From the NCBI RefSeq assembly GCF_004963255.1, contig NZ_SUGA01000012.1:62001-126000 (forward strand): DNA of 64,000 nucleotides. The letters run 5' to 3'. A program made the translations under genes and the position numbers. Below the pieces are notes generated by a model. That model saw only the letters and a list, made by a program, of their open reading frames with translations, made no database searches and was not told the DNA's origin. Of the stretch, positions 27,234 to 38,018 are shown one piece after another. The number at the start of each line of letters is the position of its first letter. The stretch's first letter is position 1. Source of the DNA: Mesorhizobium sp. GTDB taxonomy: Bacteria > Pseudomonadota > Alphaproteobacteria > Rhizobiales > Rhizobiaceae.

Positions 27234-28154
27234 GCGGAGCAAGTCAAACATCAGCTTGAAGAAGCGATCCGCATCGACTTCATAGGCGATGCGCGCATTG
27301 TCCTCCTCACCGCGCTCATGCCAGAAATCGGCCACCGTGGCGCCGAATGTGTAGCTGCCGGACAGGTCCACGCCGATATGGGCCGGACGCGTGCGCACCA
27401 GCGTCGGATCGATCGCCAGCGCCAACGCCAGCGGGTCGTGCATGGCGCCGCCGACGCCCATCGAGTTGCGGTGCAGCTTCTCGTAGAATTTCAGCCAGTC
27501 CATGACCACGCGGCCGAGCGGCGTGTCAATCCTGGCCAGTTCCTCATATTGCGGCGCCTCGATCAGCACCTGCATGGTCACGTCGAGCCCTATCATGGTG
27601 ATGGGCACCCTGGCGTCCAGCACCAGCTTCAGGGCCTCGGGGTCGCAGAAGGCGTTGAACTCGGTCGGCGTGATGATCTCGCTCTTGCGATAGAACACGC
27701 CGCCCATCCAGATCAGCTCCTTGATCTTGGGCAGCACGTGCGGGTGCTTGAGCACGAGCAAGCCGATGTTGCAGAGCGGGCCGGTCGCCACCACCAATAG
27801 CGGTTCCGGAGATGCCGCGAGCCTCTCGGCAAGGAAGTCCACCGCATGCTGCTTGATCGGCCCTCGCGAGGGCTGCGGCAGATAGGGCGAGCCTTCGAGC
27901 CCGCTCGGCCCATCCGCGGTGCCGAGAACCAGCGGCCTGGCCAGCGGCCGCGCGCAGCCGGCGGCGACCGGCACATCGGTCGCGCCGACGAAATCGAGGA
28001 CGCGGATCGCATTGTCGGTGGTCTTCTCGAGCTCGGCGTTGCCGCAGGTGGTTGTCACGCCCAGAAGCTCGATGTCGGGCGAGCGATGCGCCATGACCAG
28101 CGCGATGGCGTCGTCATGGCCGGGGTCGCAGTCGTAGAGGATCGGTGTCGGCAT
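27231..28154 (-). CDS. Nucleoside hydrolase (IunH/RihA-type)
   Basis: 307 residues, the usual length. Calcium-binding signature DCDPGHDD at 8-15, VVATGPLCNIGLLV, MGGVFY, and the late GVGGAMHDPLALA with the catalytic His are intact. It cleaves the N-glycosidic bond of ribonucleosides to free base and ribose. It is next to a second nucleoside hydrolase gene (12 bp gap) and a BMP-type nucleoside importer, forming an uptake-and-split operon from 33868 down to 27231. The stop codon lies in a dispersed repeat. Confidence 0.93.
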   Translation of the reverse strand: MPTPILYDCDPGHDDAIALVMAHRSPDIELLGVTTTCGNAELEKTTDNAIRVLDFVGATDVPVAAGCARPLARPLVLGTADGPSGLEGSPYLPQPSRGPIKQHAVDFLAERLAASPEPLLVVATGPLCNIGLLVLKHPHVLPKIKELIWMGGVFYRKSEIITPTEFNAFCDPEALKLVLDARVPITMIGLDVTMQVLIEAPQYEELARIDTPLGRVVMDWLKFYEKLHRNSMGVGGAMHDPLALALAIDPTLVRTRPAHIGVDLSGSYTFGATVADFWHERGEEDNARIAYEVDADRFFKLMFDLLR

Positions 28155-28166
28155 GGGCGTGGACTC

Positions 28167-29189
28167 TCAGGCTGCGGGCCGGCCGTAGCGGGCCATGGTG
28201 GTCTTGAACATGTCAAGGAAGCGGCGGCCGTCGAGCCCCGTCGCGATGCATGTCGTCTTGGGGCCGCCGCCAGGCAGGATCTGGTGGCCGCGATAGGCGA
28301 CGACCTGGCCGCGCGCCACGCCCCTCTCCAGCACAACGTCGGCAAAGAGCGGCGCGCTTGCCTCGACGAGGCCCGGATCGACAGCCAGCGCCACGGTGAT
28401 GACGTCGTCCATCGGAAAGCCGACCAGGCCGAAGAACTCGCGCCAGATGTCGATATAGATTGGAAAGACCTCGCTGATCATCTCAACCACCGGGTTGGTG
28501 CTGTCGGCGGCCGCGGCTTCCATGTCGGCCAGGTCGTCGCGGGTCAGCATCGAGTCGGCGACGCGGTTGTCCTCGCAGACATCGAGCGGGACGAGGATCT
28601 TGTCGACCTCAGCGTTGAGCACGATGCGCGCGGCCTCGGGATCGGCCCAGATGTTGTACTCCGACAGCGGCGTCATATTGCCGGGCGTCGAGAAATTGCC
28701 GCCCAGCACCAGCATGTTCTTCAGCAGCGACGGCAGTTTCGGTTCCTGCAGGAATGCCAGCGCGGCGTTCGTGGTCGGCCCGGTCGTAATCAGCGTGATC
28801 TCGCCGGGCGCGGACCTCACCGTATCGATGATAAAATCCACCGCATGGCCAGGCGTCGCCTTGCGCTTCGGCTCCGGCGCCGGCGGGTTGAAAGCCTTCA
28901 GCCGCTCGCCGAAGCGCGCTGTCAGCCTTTTTTCGAAATGGACCGGCGCCAGCATGTCTTGCTTGGAATTGCCGACGATCGGGCGCCAGGCGCCGGCATG
29001 CACCGGCACGTCGTCCTTGCCGGCGAGCGACAAGGTGTTGAGCACCACGTCGGTGACTTGCTTGATCGGTCCGGCGGCGCCGGTGGTCGTGGTCACCCCT
29101 TCCAGCCTGAGGTCCGGATGGGCGGCGGCGAACAGCACGGCGAGAATGTCGTCGCCAGCCGAATCCACGTCCAGGATGATGCGTTGCAT
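28167..29189 (-). CDS. Nucleoside hydrolase-family protein with altered metal-site motif
   Basis: 340 residues from ATG 29189 (GAGG six bases before it); ATG 29216, overlapping the permease stop as TAATG, would add nine residues. The fold and later motifs fit nucleoside hydrolases (ITTGPTTNAALAF, MLVLGGNFS, and MDDVITVALAV where the family has HDPLA). The N-terminal signature reads DVDSAGDD (7-14) instead of DxDPGxDD. The four acidic residues remain, but the Pro-Gly turn and the C-terminal His-Asp pair differ. It may act on a different nucleoside or N-riboside than its neighbour. Confidence 0.88.
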   Translation of the reverse strand: MQRIILDVDSAGDDILAVLFAAAHPDLRLEGVTTTTGAAGPIKQVTDVVLNTLSLAGKDDVPVHAGAWRPIVGNSKQDMLAPVHFEKRLTARFGERLKAFNPPAPEPKRKATPGHAVDFIIDTVRSAPGEITLITTGPTTNAALAFLQEPKLPSLLKNMLVLGGNFSTPGNMTPLSEYNIWADPEAARIVLNAEVDKILVPLDVCEDNRVADSMLTRDDLADMEAAAADSTNPVVEMISEVFPIYIDIWREFFGLVGFPMDDVITVALAVDPGLVEASAPLFADVVLERGVARGQVVAYRGHQILPGGGPKTTCIATGLDGRRFLDMFKTTMARYGRPAA

Positions 29190-29215
29190 GAAGAGCCTCG
29201 AAAGGTTGAAGGGCA

Positions 29216-30214
29216 TTACGGACGGTTGTCGGCGGGCAGCTTGCCGCCGCTGTCTTGCGGCTTCTCCGCCAGAGCGTTGCGCATCGTCTCCAGCGTCTCG
29301 CGGATCAGCTTGGGACGCGTGCGCCAGGACAGGGCGAACAGCGCCAGCAGCGCCACGGCATAGGGCACGGCGAGGATCAGGTAGGAGGGGAAATTGAGGA
29401 TCTGCAGACGCAGCGAAAAGGCGTCGGCAAATCCGAACAGCAGACAGCCGAGCAGCACCTTGAGCGGGTCGCCGGCGGAAAAGATCAGGATCGCCACCGC
29501 CATGAAGCCGCGTCCCGACGACATGTTCTCGGTAAACATGGTGATGTAGCCGAGCGACATATGCGCGCCGGCGAGGCCCGCGAACAGGCCGCACAGCAGC
29601 GAGGCGATGTAGCGGACCCTGGCGATCGAGATTCCCAGCGTCTCGGCGGCTTCAGGCTTCTCGCCGACGACGCGCAGATAAAGGCCGAGCCGCGTGCGGG
29701 CGTAGAACAGGACCAGCAGCGGAACCGAGAGGAAGGCGACATAGACCAGCGGCGTGTAGCCGGAAATGAGCTGCGCATAGGACGGCCCGAGGATGTCGCG
29801 CGCGCCCGGAAGCTGCACCTTCGGCAGGCCGACAATGCCGCGCCCCACGACCGACCCGCGCGTGCCGAAGATCGCCTTCATCAGCGAGATCGTCATGCCG
29901 CCGGCAAGGATGTTGAGCGCCAGGCCGACGACCACCTCATTGGCGCGGAAGCTGACGACCAGCACGGCGTAGACCAGCGCGAAGGCGAGCGCCGCGGCCA
30001 CGCCGATCAACAGCCCGCCGAAAGAGGAGCCGGTCCAGATCGAGCCGATGACGGCGAAGAAGGCGGCGATCAGCATCTGCCCTTCCAGGCCGATGTTGAA
30101 GATGCCGGCCTTGGTGGTGAAGGAGCCGCCGAGCGCCACCAGGAGGATGGGCGTGGTGGTTCGGATCGTGGCGACGACCAGCCCGACATTGAAGAAGGTG
30201 GCTAGAATTTCCAT
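29216..30214 (-). CDS. BMP-type nucleoside/sugar ABC importer permease, second subunit
   Basis: 332 residues, multi-spanning inner-membrane protein. The N-terminus (IRTTTPILLVALGGSFTTKAG, then FNIGLEGQMLIAAF) is diagnostic for the YufQ-type permease of BMP-family importers. Overlaps the upstream permease gene by 13 bp (30202-30214). Systems of this type carry purine and pyrimidine nucleosides, which fits the two nucleoside hydrolases directly downstream. Confidence 0.92.
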   Translation of the reverse strand: MEILATFFNVGLVVATIRTTTPILLVALGGSFTTKAGIFNIGLEGQMLIAAFFAVIGSIWTGSSFGGLLIGVAAALAFALVYAVLVVSFRANEVVVGLALNILAGGMTISLMKAIFGTRGSVVGRGIVGLPKVQLPGARDILGPSYAQLISGYTPLVYVAFLSVPLLVLFYARTRLGLYLRVVGEKPEAAETLGISIARVRYIASLLCGLFAGLAGAHMSLGYITMFTENMSSGRGFMAVAILIFSAGDPLKVLLGCLLFGFADAFSLRLQILNFPSYLILAVPYAVALLALFALSWRTRPKLIRETLETMRNALAEKPQDSGGKLPADNRP

Positions 30215-31253
30215 CGGCGCCCCCCGGTGCGGTCACCTTTGCGGCGCAGCAGGAGATCGGCCGAGACCGCCAGGATGATCAGGGCTTGGATGACGGTGAT
30301 GATCTCGCGCGACGCCGTGGTGTCGACCTCGAGCAGCAGCGAACCCGCCCGCAGCGCTCCGAAGAACAGCGCCGTGAAGATCGTGCCGATCGGCGAACCG
30401 TTGGCGAGAAGGGCCGCGATCAGCCCGTCGAAGCCGAAGCCGGGCGCGAACCCTTCCATGAAACGGTGATGCACGCCCAGCGTCTCGACGCCGCCCGCCA
30501 GTCCGCCGACGGCGCCGGAGGCAAGCAGGACGCCGAAGCCGGCGCGGCGCACATTGATGCCGCCATAGTCGGCGAATTTGGGCGCCGATCCCACCATGGT
30601 GACGGCGTAGCCGGTGGTGGTGAAGCGGAAGAACAGCGCGGTCGCCACCGCGAGCGCAAGTCCGATCAACAGGCCGATGTTGAGCCGGGAGAACGAGAAC
30701 AGCTCCGGCAGATAGGCGCTGGGCAGGATCGGCGGCGTTTCCGACCAGCCGCCCGGCCGCTTGAACAGGAAGATGGTGAAATAGGACGTCAGCAGCACCG
30801 CGACATAATTGGCCAGGATGGTCGACACCACTTCGTTGGCGCCGAACCGGACACGGAAATAGGCCGGCACCGAGACCCAGGCAGCACCCGCCGCGACCGC
30901 CGCCGCCACCGCGACAAGCACATGCAGGACCGGCGGCAGCGCAAAGGAGAAGCCCACCCATGCCGCGGCGAAGCCGCCGAGAAAGAGCTGGCCCTCGATA
31001 CCGACATTGAACATGCCGCCGCGCAGGCCGATGCAGGCGGCGACGCCGCAGATCAGGATCGGGGTGGTCTGCAGCAGCGTGCCGGCGATCTTCTCGGAAT
31101 CGCCGAAGGCGCCGCGCATCAGCGTGGCGAACACTCGCAGCGGATTCTCGTCGATCATCAGGATGACGACGGCGCCCAGCGCAAGCGCGATCGCCAGCGC
31201 CAGCAATTGACCGGCAAGCGTGCGCCTGAGGTTTCTTGGCAGGAGCGAGGAGA

Positions 31254-31257
<4 letters not shown>
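30202..31257 (-). CDS. BMP-type nucleoside/sugar ABC importer permease, first subunit
   Basis: 351 residues, YufP-type permease. GMFNVGIEGQLFLGGFAAAW, VRFGANEVVSTILANYVAVL and the C-terminal LEVDTTASREIITVIQALIILAV are the recognisable blocks, each in or next to a membrane segment. The start overlaps the ATPase stop by 4 bp (31254-31257). Partner of the permease at 29216-30214. Confidence 0.92.
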
Positions 31258-32783
<1,526 letters not shown>

Positions 32784-32866
32784 GAATGAAGACGAGCCGA
32801 AACAAGAAAGCTGGCAGATGAAGGGCCGACGCCGCACCGGGGCGCCGGCCGCCGGTTTCGGCAGGC

Positions 32867-33868
32867 CTATTTCGCCTTGGCGATCGTGATCTTGCCGGCG
32901 ATCACGTCCTGGCGCAAGGTTTCGAGCTTGTCCTTGATCGCCTGCGGCAGTTTCGCCGCGACGTCGTCGCAAAGCTTCACCTCGACACCGCCCGAGGCAA
33001 GGTCGAAGGTGCGGGCGCCGGGCTGCACTTTCTTGCCCTGGACCTCGTCCTTGATGATCGAATAGACGGCCACGTCGCCGCGCTTAAGCATGCTGGCAAG
33101 CACGTTGCCCGGCGCCGAGGAGCACATGTCGATGTCGACGCCGAGCGAGTATTTGTCGGCCGCGGCGCTCGCCTGCATGACGCCCTCGCCGGTCGGACCG
33201 GCGACGTTGTAGACGATGTCGGCGCCCTGGCCGTAAAGCGTCTGGGCAAGTTCGCTGCCCTTGGCCGGATCGTCGAAGGTGCCGGCGAAGACGGCGTTCA
33301 CCTTGACGTCGGGAGCGGCGTATTTCACGCCCTGCTCATAGCCGCCGAGAAAGTTGCGGATGACCGGGATGTCGCGGCCGCCGACGAAACCGATGGCTTT
33401 GCCGGAGCCGATCTTGTCGAAGGAGGGTCCCAGATCCTCGACCATGCCGGCCAGCGCGCCGGCGATGAAGGAGCCCTGCTCCTCGGCGAAGTTGGCATAG
33501 ATCATCGACTTGCTGTCGAGCACGCCGTCGATGAAGATGAAACGCTGGTTCGGGTATTGCGCGCTGACCTTCTGCAGCGCGTCGACCAGCTCCCAGCCCA
33601 TCACGAAGATCAGGTCGTATTCCCCGCTCTTGGCGAGGTTGGCGAACTGCTCCTCATAGTCGAGCGAGCGGTTGCCGGTATCGACCAGCTTGAGATCGAT
33701 GCCGAAATCGTCCTTGGCCTTGTTGAGGCCGTTGACGATCGAGACGCCGAACCCTTGCGCGAAATAACCCGAGATCGCGGCCACATGGACCTTGTCGGCC
33801 GCGAGCGACGGGAGCGAGGAAGCGGCCAGCACGATACCGGCCGCCAAAAGGCGAGCGAATGTCTTCAT
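32867..33868 (-). CDS. BMP-family periplasmic nucleoside-binding protein
   Basis: 333 residues from ATG 33868 (an alternative ATG at 33877 adds MNQ). Sec signal peptide up to about LAA-DK, residue 25. Mature motifs of the Bmp/Med family: GYFAQGFGVSIVNGLNKAKDDFG, YDLIFVMGWE, EEQGSFIAGALAG and VYNVAGPTGEGVMQAA-like text. No lipobox Cys is seen, so it is soluble in the periplasm, unlike many Gram-positive homologues. First gene of the nucleoside operon, behind the palindrome at 33936-33953. Confidence 0.9.
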   Translation of the reverse strand: MKTFARLLAAGIVLAASSLPSLAADKVHVAAISGYFAQGFGVSIVNGLNKAKDDFGIDLKLVDTGNRSLDYEEQFANLAKSGEYDLIFVMGWELVDALQKVSAQYPNQRFIFIDGVLDSKSMIYANFAEEQGSFIAGALAGMVEDLGPSFDKIGSGKAIGFVGGRDIPVIRNFLGGYEQGVKYAAPDVKVNAVFAGTFDDPAKGSELAQTLYGQGADIVYNVAGPTGEGVMQASAAADKYSLGVDIDMCSSAPGNVLASMLKRGDVAVYSIIKDEVQGKKVQPGARTFDLASGGVEVKLCDDVAAKLPQAIKDKLETLRQDVIAGKITIAKAK

Positions 33869-33935
33869 TTGGTTCAACCCTCTGGTAGCCTGTCGGCAGT
33901 GTCATCAACTCGGTCTTCTCACCGCCGATCTTGTT

Positions 33936-33953
33936 GATGGTCATATGACCATC
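33936..33953. promoter_or_regulatory. Perfect 18-bp palindrome upstream of the nucleoside importer operon
   Basis: GATGGTCATATGACCATC, 68 bp upstream of the binding-protein start. The core TGGTCATATGACCA has the form of a GntR/FCD-type operator. No GntR gene is adjacent; the MarR-type regulator at 36766-37317 is the closest candidate but may not be the right one. The rest of 33869-34171 shows no other clear gene or structure. Confidence 0.7.
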
Positions 33954-34171
33954 GAAAAATGCGGAAGCGTTGTCAATCCCCCACCGCAATCTTAGAATTG
34001 ACCCCGCAAGTCATGAAACCGCTGAGACTCAGCAAAAAACCTTGGCTCTCGCTGAGGTCCTGAGGCGATGGCCGGGATTTCTGCGCCGGCTCCGCGCCGG
34101 AACGAAACCAGGGTTGACTTTGGCAGCGCGTCGAAAGACTGTTGCTACTCAAATGAATTCTGGAGCATAAC

Positions 34172-34756
34172 ATGGCAGAGGTCGCGGTGCGGAAATTCGT
34201 CGTTTCCGTCGATGAGATTTTTCATGAAGGCGGCCCGGCGGCCGAGACCCCGGCCAGGCGCGGAGCCATCCTCGCCGTCATCGAAAATCCGTTCGCGGGC
34301 GGATATGTCGAGGAGCTGATGCCGTTCATGGACAAGCTCAAGCCGCTCGGCCTGGAGATGGCCCGGCGCCTGCTCGATGCGCTCGGCGGTGACCCGGCGG
34401 CGATCGAGGGCTACGGCAAGGGCGCGATCGTCGGCGCCGCGGGCGAGCTCGAGCACGCCGCGCTTTGGCACAATCCCGGCGGCTATTCGATGCGTGAGAT
34501 TCTCGGCGGCGCCAAGGCGATCGTTCCGTCCACCAAGAAGGTGGGCGGACCGGGGACCCGGCTGGACGTGCCGATCACCCACATCAACGCATCCTATGTG
34601 CGCAGCCATTTCGATGCCATCGAGGTGGGCATCAACGATGCCCCGCGGGCAAGCGAGATGGTTGTCGCGCTCGCCATGACCACGGGCCCGCGCGTGCACG
34701 CCCGTGTCGGCGGCCTCAAGGCCAGCGAGATCAAGGGCGAGGACGGCTTGCGATGA
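34172..34756 (+). CDS. DUF1185 / 'amino acid synthesis' family protein, copy 1
   Basis: 194 residues, full length for PF06684. Family blocks are ENPFAGGYVEEL, GKGAIVGAAGELEHAALWHNPGG and VPSTKKVGGPGTRLDVPITH. The biochemical role of this family is not established; the name is historical. It overlaps the second copy by 4 bp and is transcribed towards the enamidase-like gene. The nucleoside operon lies on the opposite strand with a shared upstream region of about 300 bp. Confidence 0.85.
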   Translation: MAEVAVRKFVVSVDEIFHEGGPAAETPARRGAILAVIENPFAGGYVEELMPFMDKLKPLGLEMARRLLDALGGDPAAIEGYGKGAIVGAAGELEHAALWHNPGGYSMREILGGAKAIVPSTKKVGGPGTRLDVPITHINASYVRSHFDAIEVGINDAPRASEMVVALAMTTGPRVHARVGGLKASEIKGEDGLR

Positions 34757-35342
34757 GCGGGAATATCGGCGTGCGCCGCATCGTCACCATCGTCGAGGAA
34801 ACACTGATCGAAGGCGGCCGTGTTCTGGAAACCCCGACGCGTCGCGCCGCCGCGGTGGCGATCATCGCCAATCCTTTCGCCGGCGCCTATCACGAGGACC
34901 TGTCGCCGCTGATGGCAACCGGCAAGGCGCTCGGCCGCATCCTGCCGGAGCGCGCGGTGGCCGCCCTCGGCATTCCGGGCGACAAGGTCGAGAGCTTCGG
35001 CAAGGCCGCCTTGGTAGGCGAGGATGGCGAACTGGAACACGCGGCCGCCCTGCTGCATCCCGAGCTCGGCGCCCCGTTCCGCGATGTGCTGGGTGGCGGC
35101 GCCGCGCTCATTCCATCTTCCAAGAAACGCGGCGCACCGGGCGCGGCCTTTGACATTCCGCTCGGCCACAAGGACGCGGCCCGCGTGCGCAGCCATTTCG
35201 ACGGCATGGAAGTTCGCGTCGCCGACGCGCCGCGGGCCGACGAGATCGCGGTGCCGTCGCCGTCACCGATTCCGGCCGGCCGCTGCCGCGCGTCGGCGGA
35301 CTGACCAAGGACCGGATCGTCGGGGTCGACGGCATGGTCTGA
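34753..35342 (+). pseudogene. DUF1185 / 'amino acid synthesis' family protein, copy 2, frameshifted near the 3' end
   Basis: Parallels copy 1 throughout: ANPFAGAYHEDL, GKAALVGEDGELEHAAALLHP, IPSSKKRGAPGAAFDIPLGH. After RADEIAV (about base 35252) the open frame turns into PSPSPIPAGRCRASAD and stops at 35304. The frame one base earlier, from 35253, gives AVAVTDSGRPLPRVGGLTK and ends at TGA 35340-35342, matching the end of copy 1 (RVGGLKASEIKGEDG). A single missing G at GTG-CC explains it. Either the last ~30 residues are lost or a base was missed in sequencing. Confidence 0.85.
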
Positions 35343-35375
35343 CGACCGGCTGACCGAAGGCTTGATGAAGGGTCG

Positions 35376-35406
35376 AGAAAGCCGCTCGGAACGAGAGCGG
35401 CTTTCT
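35376..35406. terminator. Bidirectional intrinsic terminator
   Basis: 12-bp perfect stem AGAAAGCCGCTC (35376-35387) and GAGCGGCTTTCT (35395-35406) around a 7-base loop, with A-rich and T-rich flanks, between the convergent DUF1185 pair and the enamidase-like gene. Confidence 0.85.
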
Positions 35407-35435
35407 GATTTCGGACGTGGCCGCGTCGAGGCCGG

Positions 35436-36635
35436 TCAGGCAGCCTGGAATTCAGGCACGATGATCGAAGGCGGCGTGTTGCGGCTGCGCCCGATCCGCT
35501 GGACGCCATCGACCAGGATCATGCCGATGCCGGGCATGTTGCCGAGCGTCATGGCGTCGAGCACGCCTTCGCCGGCGCCGCCCATGGCCTGGTCAATAAA
35601 GACGAGATCAGCGGCAAGGCCTTCGGCTATGCGGCCGCGATCCTTCAGCCCGCGCATTCTCGCAACGTTTCCGGTGGCGAAACAGATCGCCACTTCCGGC
35701 GGGACGTCACCCAGCGAGGCAAGCATGGTCACCAGCCGCAGCATGCCAAGCGGCTGCACGCCGGATCCTGCCGGGCCGTCGGTGCCGAGCACCAGCCGGT
35801 CGAACGCGCCGATCTCGCGGATCACGTTCAGCACGAAAAGGGCGGCGCGCATGTTGCCGTTGTGGACGATCTCGAGGTAGCGCGGGCTCTTCTCGCAGAT
35901 CAGCCGCAATTCGGCCTCGGGCAGCGAGGTGGGGCCGCCATTGAGATGCGCGGCGACATCTGCATCGACTTCGAGCACAGTCTCCGACCCGATGCGCGCG
36001 GAGCCCGGAATGGAATGGCCACCGGTATGCGTCATCGAGGTCATGCCGTTGCGGCGCGCCCACTCGATCATCTTGCGGCCGGTGGGACCGTCCTTGACGG
36101 CACCGAGCCCGAACTCGCCGACCAGCGTGACGCCGGCAGCGGCAAGCTCCTCGAAATCACGTTCCTCCAGTCCCTTCTCCAGAATCAGCGCCCCCGCAAG
36201 CACCTTCATGCCGAGCGGCGAAAAACGCGAAAAGGCGCGCTGCGCCGTGATCGCCAGCGCCTTGACGCCGACGACGTCGCCTGGACGTCCGGGCACATGC
36301 ACCTCGCCTGCCGAGACCAGCGTGGTGACGCCGCCGTGGAGCGTGGATTCGATCCAGCCAAGCTGGTTCTGCCGCGGCGTCCAGTCGCCCATCACCGGAT
36401 GCGAATGGTTGTCGATCATGCCGGGCATGATGGCCGAACCCTTGGCGTCGATGACGGCGCCAGCGGAGCCGATCCCGATCGCGCTTTGGCGGCCGACCGC
36501 CGCGATCAGGCCGTTTTCGATGACGATCATATCCGCGTCCGCCACCGGCCGGGCGATGTCGCCGGTCAGGACCAGACCGAGGTTGCGGATGACGAGGCGA
36601 CTCGCGGCGCCGCGGGGCTTGGATGAATGCTGCAT
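35436..36635 (-). CDS. Enamidase-like amidohydrolase
   Basis: 399 residues from ATG 36635. Binuclear-metal amidohydrolase: H77-x-H79 (DNHSHP), E174 (VGEFGLG) at the bridging-Glu position, H203 (MTHTGG), H230 (AHLNGGPTS) and D286 (GTDGPAG). The blocks STLHGGVTTLVSAGE, PGRP, LEKGL and SRNTPP match what I recall of the Eubacterium barkeri enamidase, which opens 6-oxo-tetrahydronicotinate. Here it lies with a MarR regulator and an isochorismatase-fold hydrolase, and close to nucleoside hydrolases. Ring opening of a reduced pyridine or similar heterocycle is the likely role (inference). Confidence 0.85.
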   Translation of the reverse strand: MQHSSKPRGAASRLVIRNLGLVLTGDIARPVADADMIVIENGLIAAVGRQSAIGIGSAGAVIDAKGSAIMPGMIDNHSHPVMGDWTPRQNQLGWIESTLHGGVTTLVSAGEVHVPGRPGDVVGVKALAITAQRAFSRFSPLGMKVLAGALILEKGLEERDFEELAAAGVTLVGEFGLGAVKDGPTGRKMIEWARRNGMTSMTHTGGHSIPGSARIGSETVLEVDADVAAHLNGGPTSLPEAELRLICEKSPRYLEIVHNGNMRAALFVLNVIREIGAFDRLVLGTDGPAGSGVQPLGMLRLVTMLASLGDVPPEVAICFATGNVARMRGLKDRGRIAEGLAADLVFIDQAMGGAGEGVLDAMTLGNMPGIGMILVDGVQRIGRSRNTPPSIIVPEFQAA

Positions 36636-36765
36636 GCTGCCGAAGTCCTCGTTCTTGACTTGCAAAGGCAGACGGATCGTCCGGCATGCAGGCATGCGGA
36701 CCCTGACCTCTGCCGGGGTATCGATTGGAGCGAGAGCCGGACCGGCCGGCCCCTCGCCTGGGGTG

Positions 36766-37317
36766 TTATGCCGTTTCGTCAGACCCGCTGATGCGGTTGA
36801 GGAGTTCAAGCAGCGTCGCCTGCTCTCCCGGGGTCAGCGGCGCAAGCAGCCGGCGCACCACCTCCATGCTGCGGTCGAGCAAGGGCAAGGTGTAATGGAC
36901 ACCGGCATTGGTCAGCGTGATCATCGTCATGCGCTGGTCGGTCTCCGAGCGCTTGCGTTCGATCAGTCCCCTTTTCATCAGCGCCTTCACCACCAGGCTG
37001 ATGGTCGAGGGGTCCATCTGCGTCAGCCGTCCGAGATGGTTCTGCGAGACCTCACCATAGCGCAGCAAGGTCGCCAACGCCGCATGCTGCGTCGGTGTCA
37101 GGTCGGCATGCGGCATCACTTCCTGGAAACAGGCCGTCGCCCGCTGATGCGCTCTGCGCAAGATATGCGCGGCATGGTGCTCCAGCGAATATCCGGTGCG
37201 CGCATAGAAGGCGAGAATTTCCTCGCGGCCCAATTCCGGCAAATCCAACGCGGAGCCCGAACCGGCGGGCAGGGTCTCTTCGATTATCTCCTCTTCGCCA
37301 CTCAATGCGGTTTCCAT
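36766..37317 (-). CDS. MarR-family transcriptional regulator
   Basis: 183 residues from ATG 37317 (GTG 37353 possible). A ~40-residue acidic N-terminal extension precedes the winged helix: LTPTQHAALATLLRYG, then QNHLGRLTQMDPSTISLVVKALMKRGL and ERKRSETDQRMTMI. MarR proteins often sense aromatic or heterocyclic acids. Position between the isochorismatase-fold hydrolase (60 bp away) and the enamidase suggests it controls this small cluster, as in nicotinate degradation where MarR-type NicR acts. Confidence 0.88.
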   Translation of the reverse strand: METALSGEEEIIEETLPAGSGSALDLPELGREEILAFYARTGYSLEHHAAHILRRAHQRATACFQEVMPHADLTPTQHAALATLLRYGEVSQNHLGRLTQMDPSTISLVVKALMKRGLIERKRSETDQRMTMITLTNAGVHYTLPLLDRSMEVVRRLLAPLTPGEQATLLELLNRISGSDETA

Positions 37318-37376
37318 GTTTTTCTGTTCGTTCAAAGGCCGCGAGCCCTCCACTGCAGAAGCTAAACGTCGTTGTC

Positions 37377-38018
37377 TCAGGCGGCAATCATGTTGGCGAT
37401 CGGCGCGCCCTGGCGCAGCGCCGCGACGACGGTGGCCGAATCCGACACCACGCCGAAATGCGTGGCGATGTCATACAGCGAGCTGTCGTGTTCGCGCGGC
37501 CCCGTCGCCGCGCAAGCGTCAGCCGGAACGACCACATCGTAGCCGATGAAGAACGCGTCATGCACCGTGGAGCGCACGCAGATGTTGGTCACCACCCCGC
37601 ATATCACCAGCTGGTCCACCTGCATGTCCTTCAGGGTGAGGTCCAGATCCGTCTGGAAGAAGGCCGAATAGCGCCGTTTGACCACGTGGATCTCGTCCGC
37701 TCGCGCCCCGAGATCCTCGATGATCTCGACCGCCCACGTCTTCTCCAGTCCGTGCGGCGTGCGCTTTTCCCATTCGCGCTCGCGGCGCATGCCGGGGCGA
37801 TGCGCGTCGTGCACCCAGATGACCGGCGCGCCGACCGCCCGCGCGGCCTCGATCAAGGCCAGCTGCGGCGCGACGAGCCGTTCATAACCAGGAAGCACCA
37901 TCTTGCCGCCCGGCTTGCAGAACTCGTTGATCATGTCGACGACCACGAGCGCGGTGCGCGCGGGATCGAGCCTGAGCTGGCGATCCTGGAAATGCGCGGA
38001 AAAGACATCCACCGACAT
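37377..38018 (-). CDS. Isochorismatase-fold cysteine hydrolase
   Basis: 213 residues from ATG 38018, behind AAAGGAG. The catalytic triad Asp28 (VVVDMINEF), Lys114 (VVKRRYSAF) and Cys147 (GVVTNICVRST) is complete, with the cis-peptide GVVT before the Cys. The family includes nicotinamidase, N-carbamoylsarcosine amidase, maleamate amidohydrolase and ureidoacrylate hydrolase. In this cluster a maleamate- or ureidoacrylate-like open-chain amide from heterocycle degradation would be a fitting substrate. Confidence 0.9.
   Translation of the reverse strand: MSVDVFSAHFQDRQLRLDPARTALVVVDMINEFCKPGGKMVLPGYERLVAPQLALIEAARAVGAPVIWVHDAHRPGMRREREWEKRTPHGLEKTWAVEIIEDLGARADEIHVVKRRYSAFFQTDLDLTLKDMQVDQLVICGVVTNICVRSTVHDAFFIGYDVVVPADACAATGPREHDSSLYDIATHFGVVSDSATVVAALRQGAPIANMIAA

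Noticed and set aside
29255..30205. A 316-codon plus-strand frame opposite the BMP permease
   Set aside because: Shadow of the permease; low-complexity polar composition.
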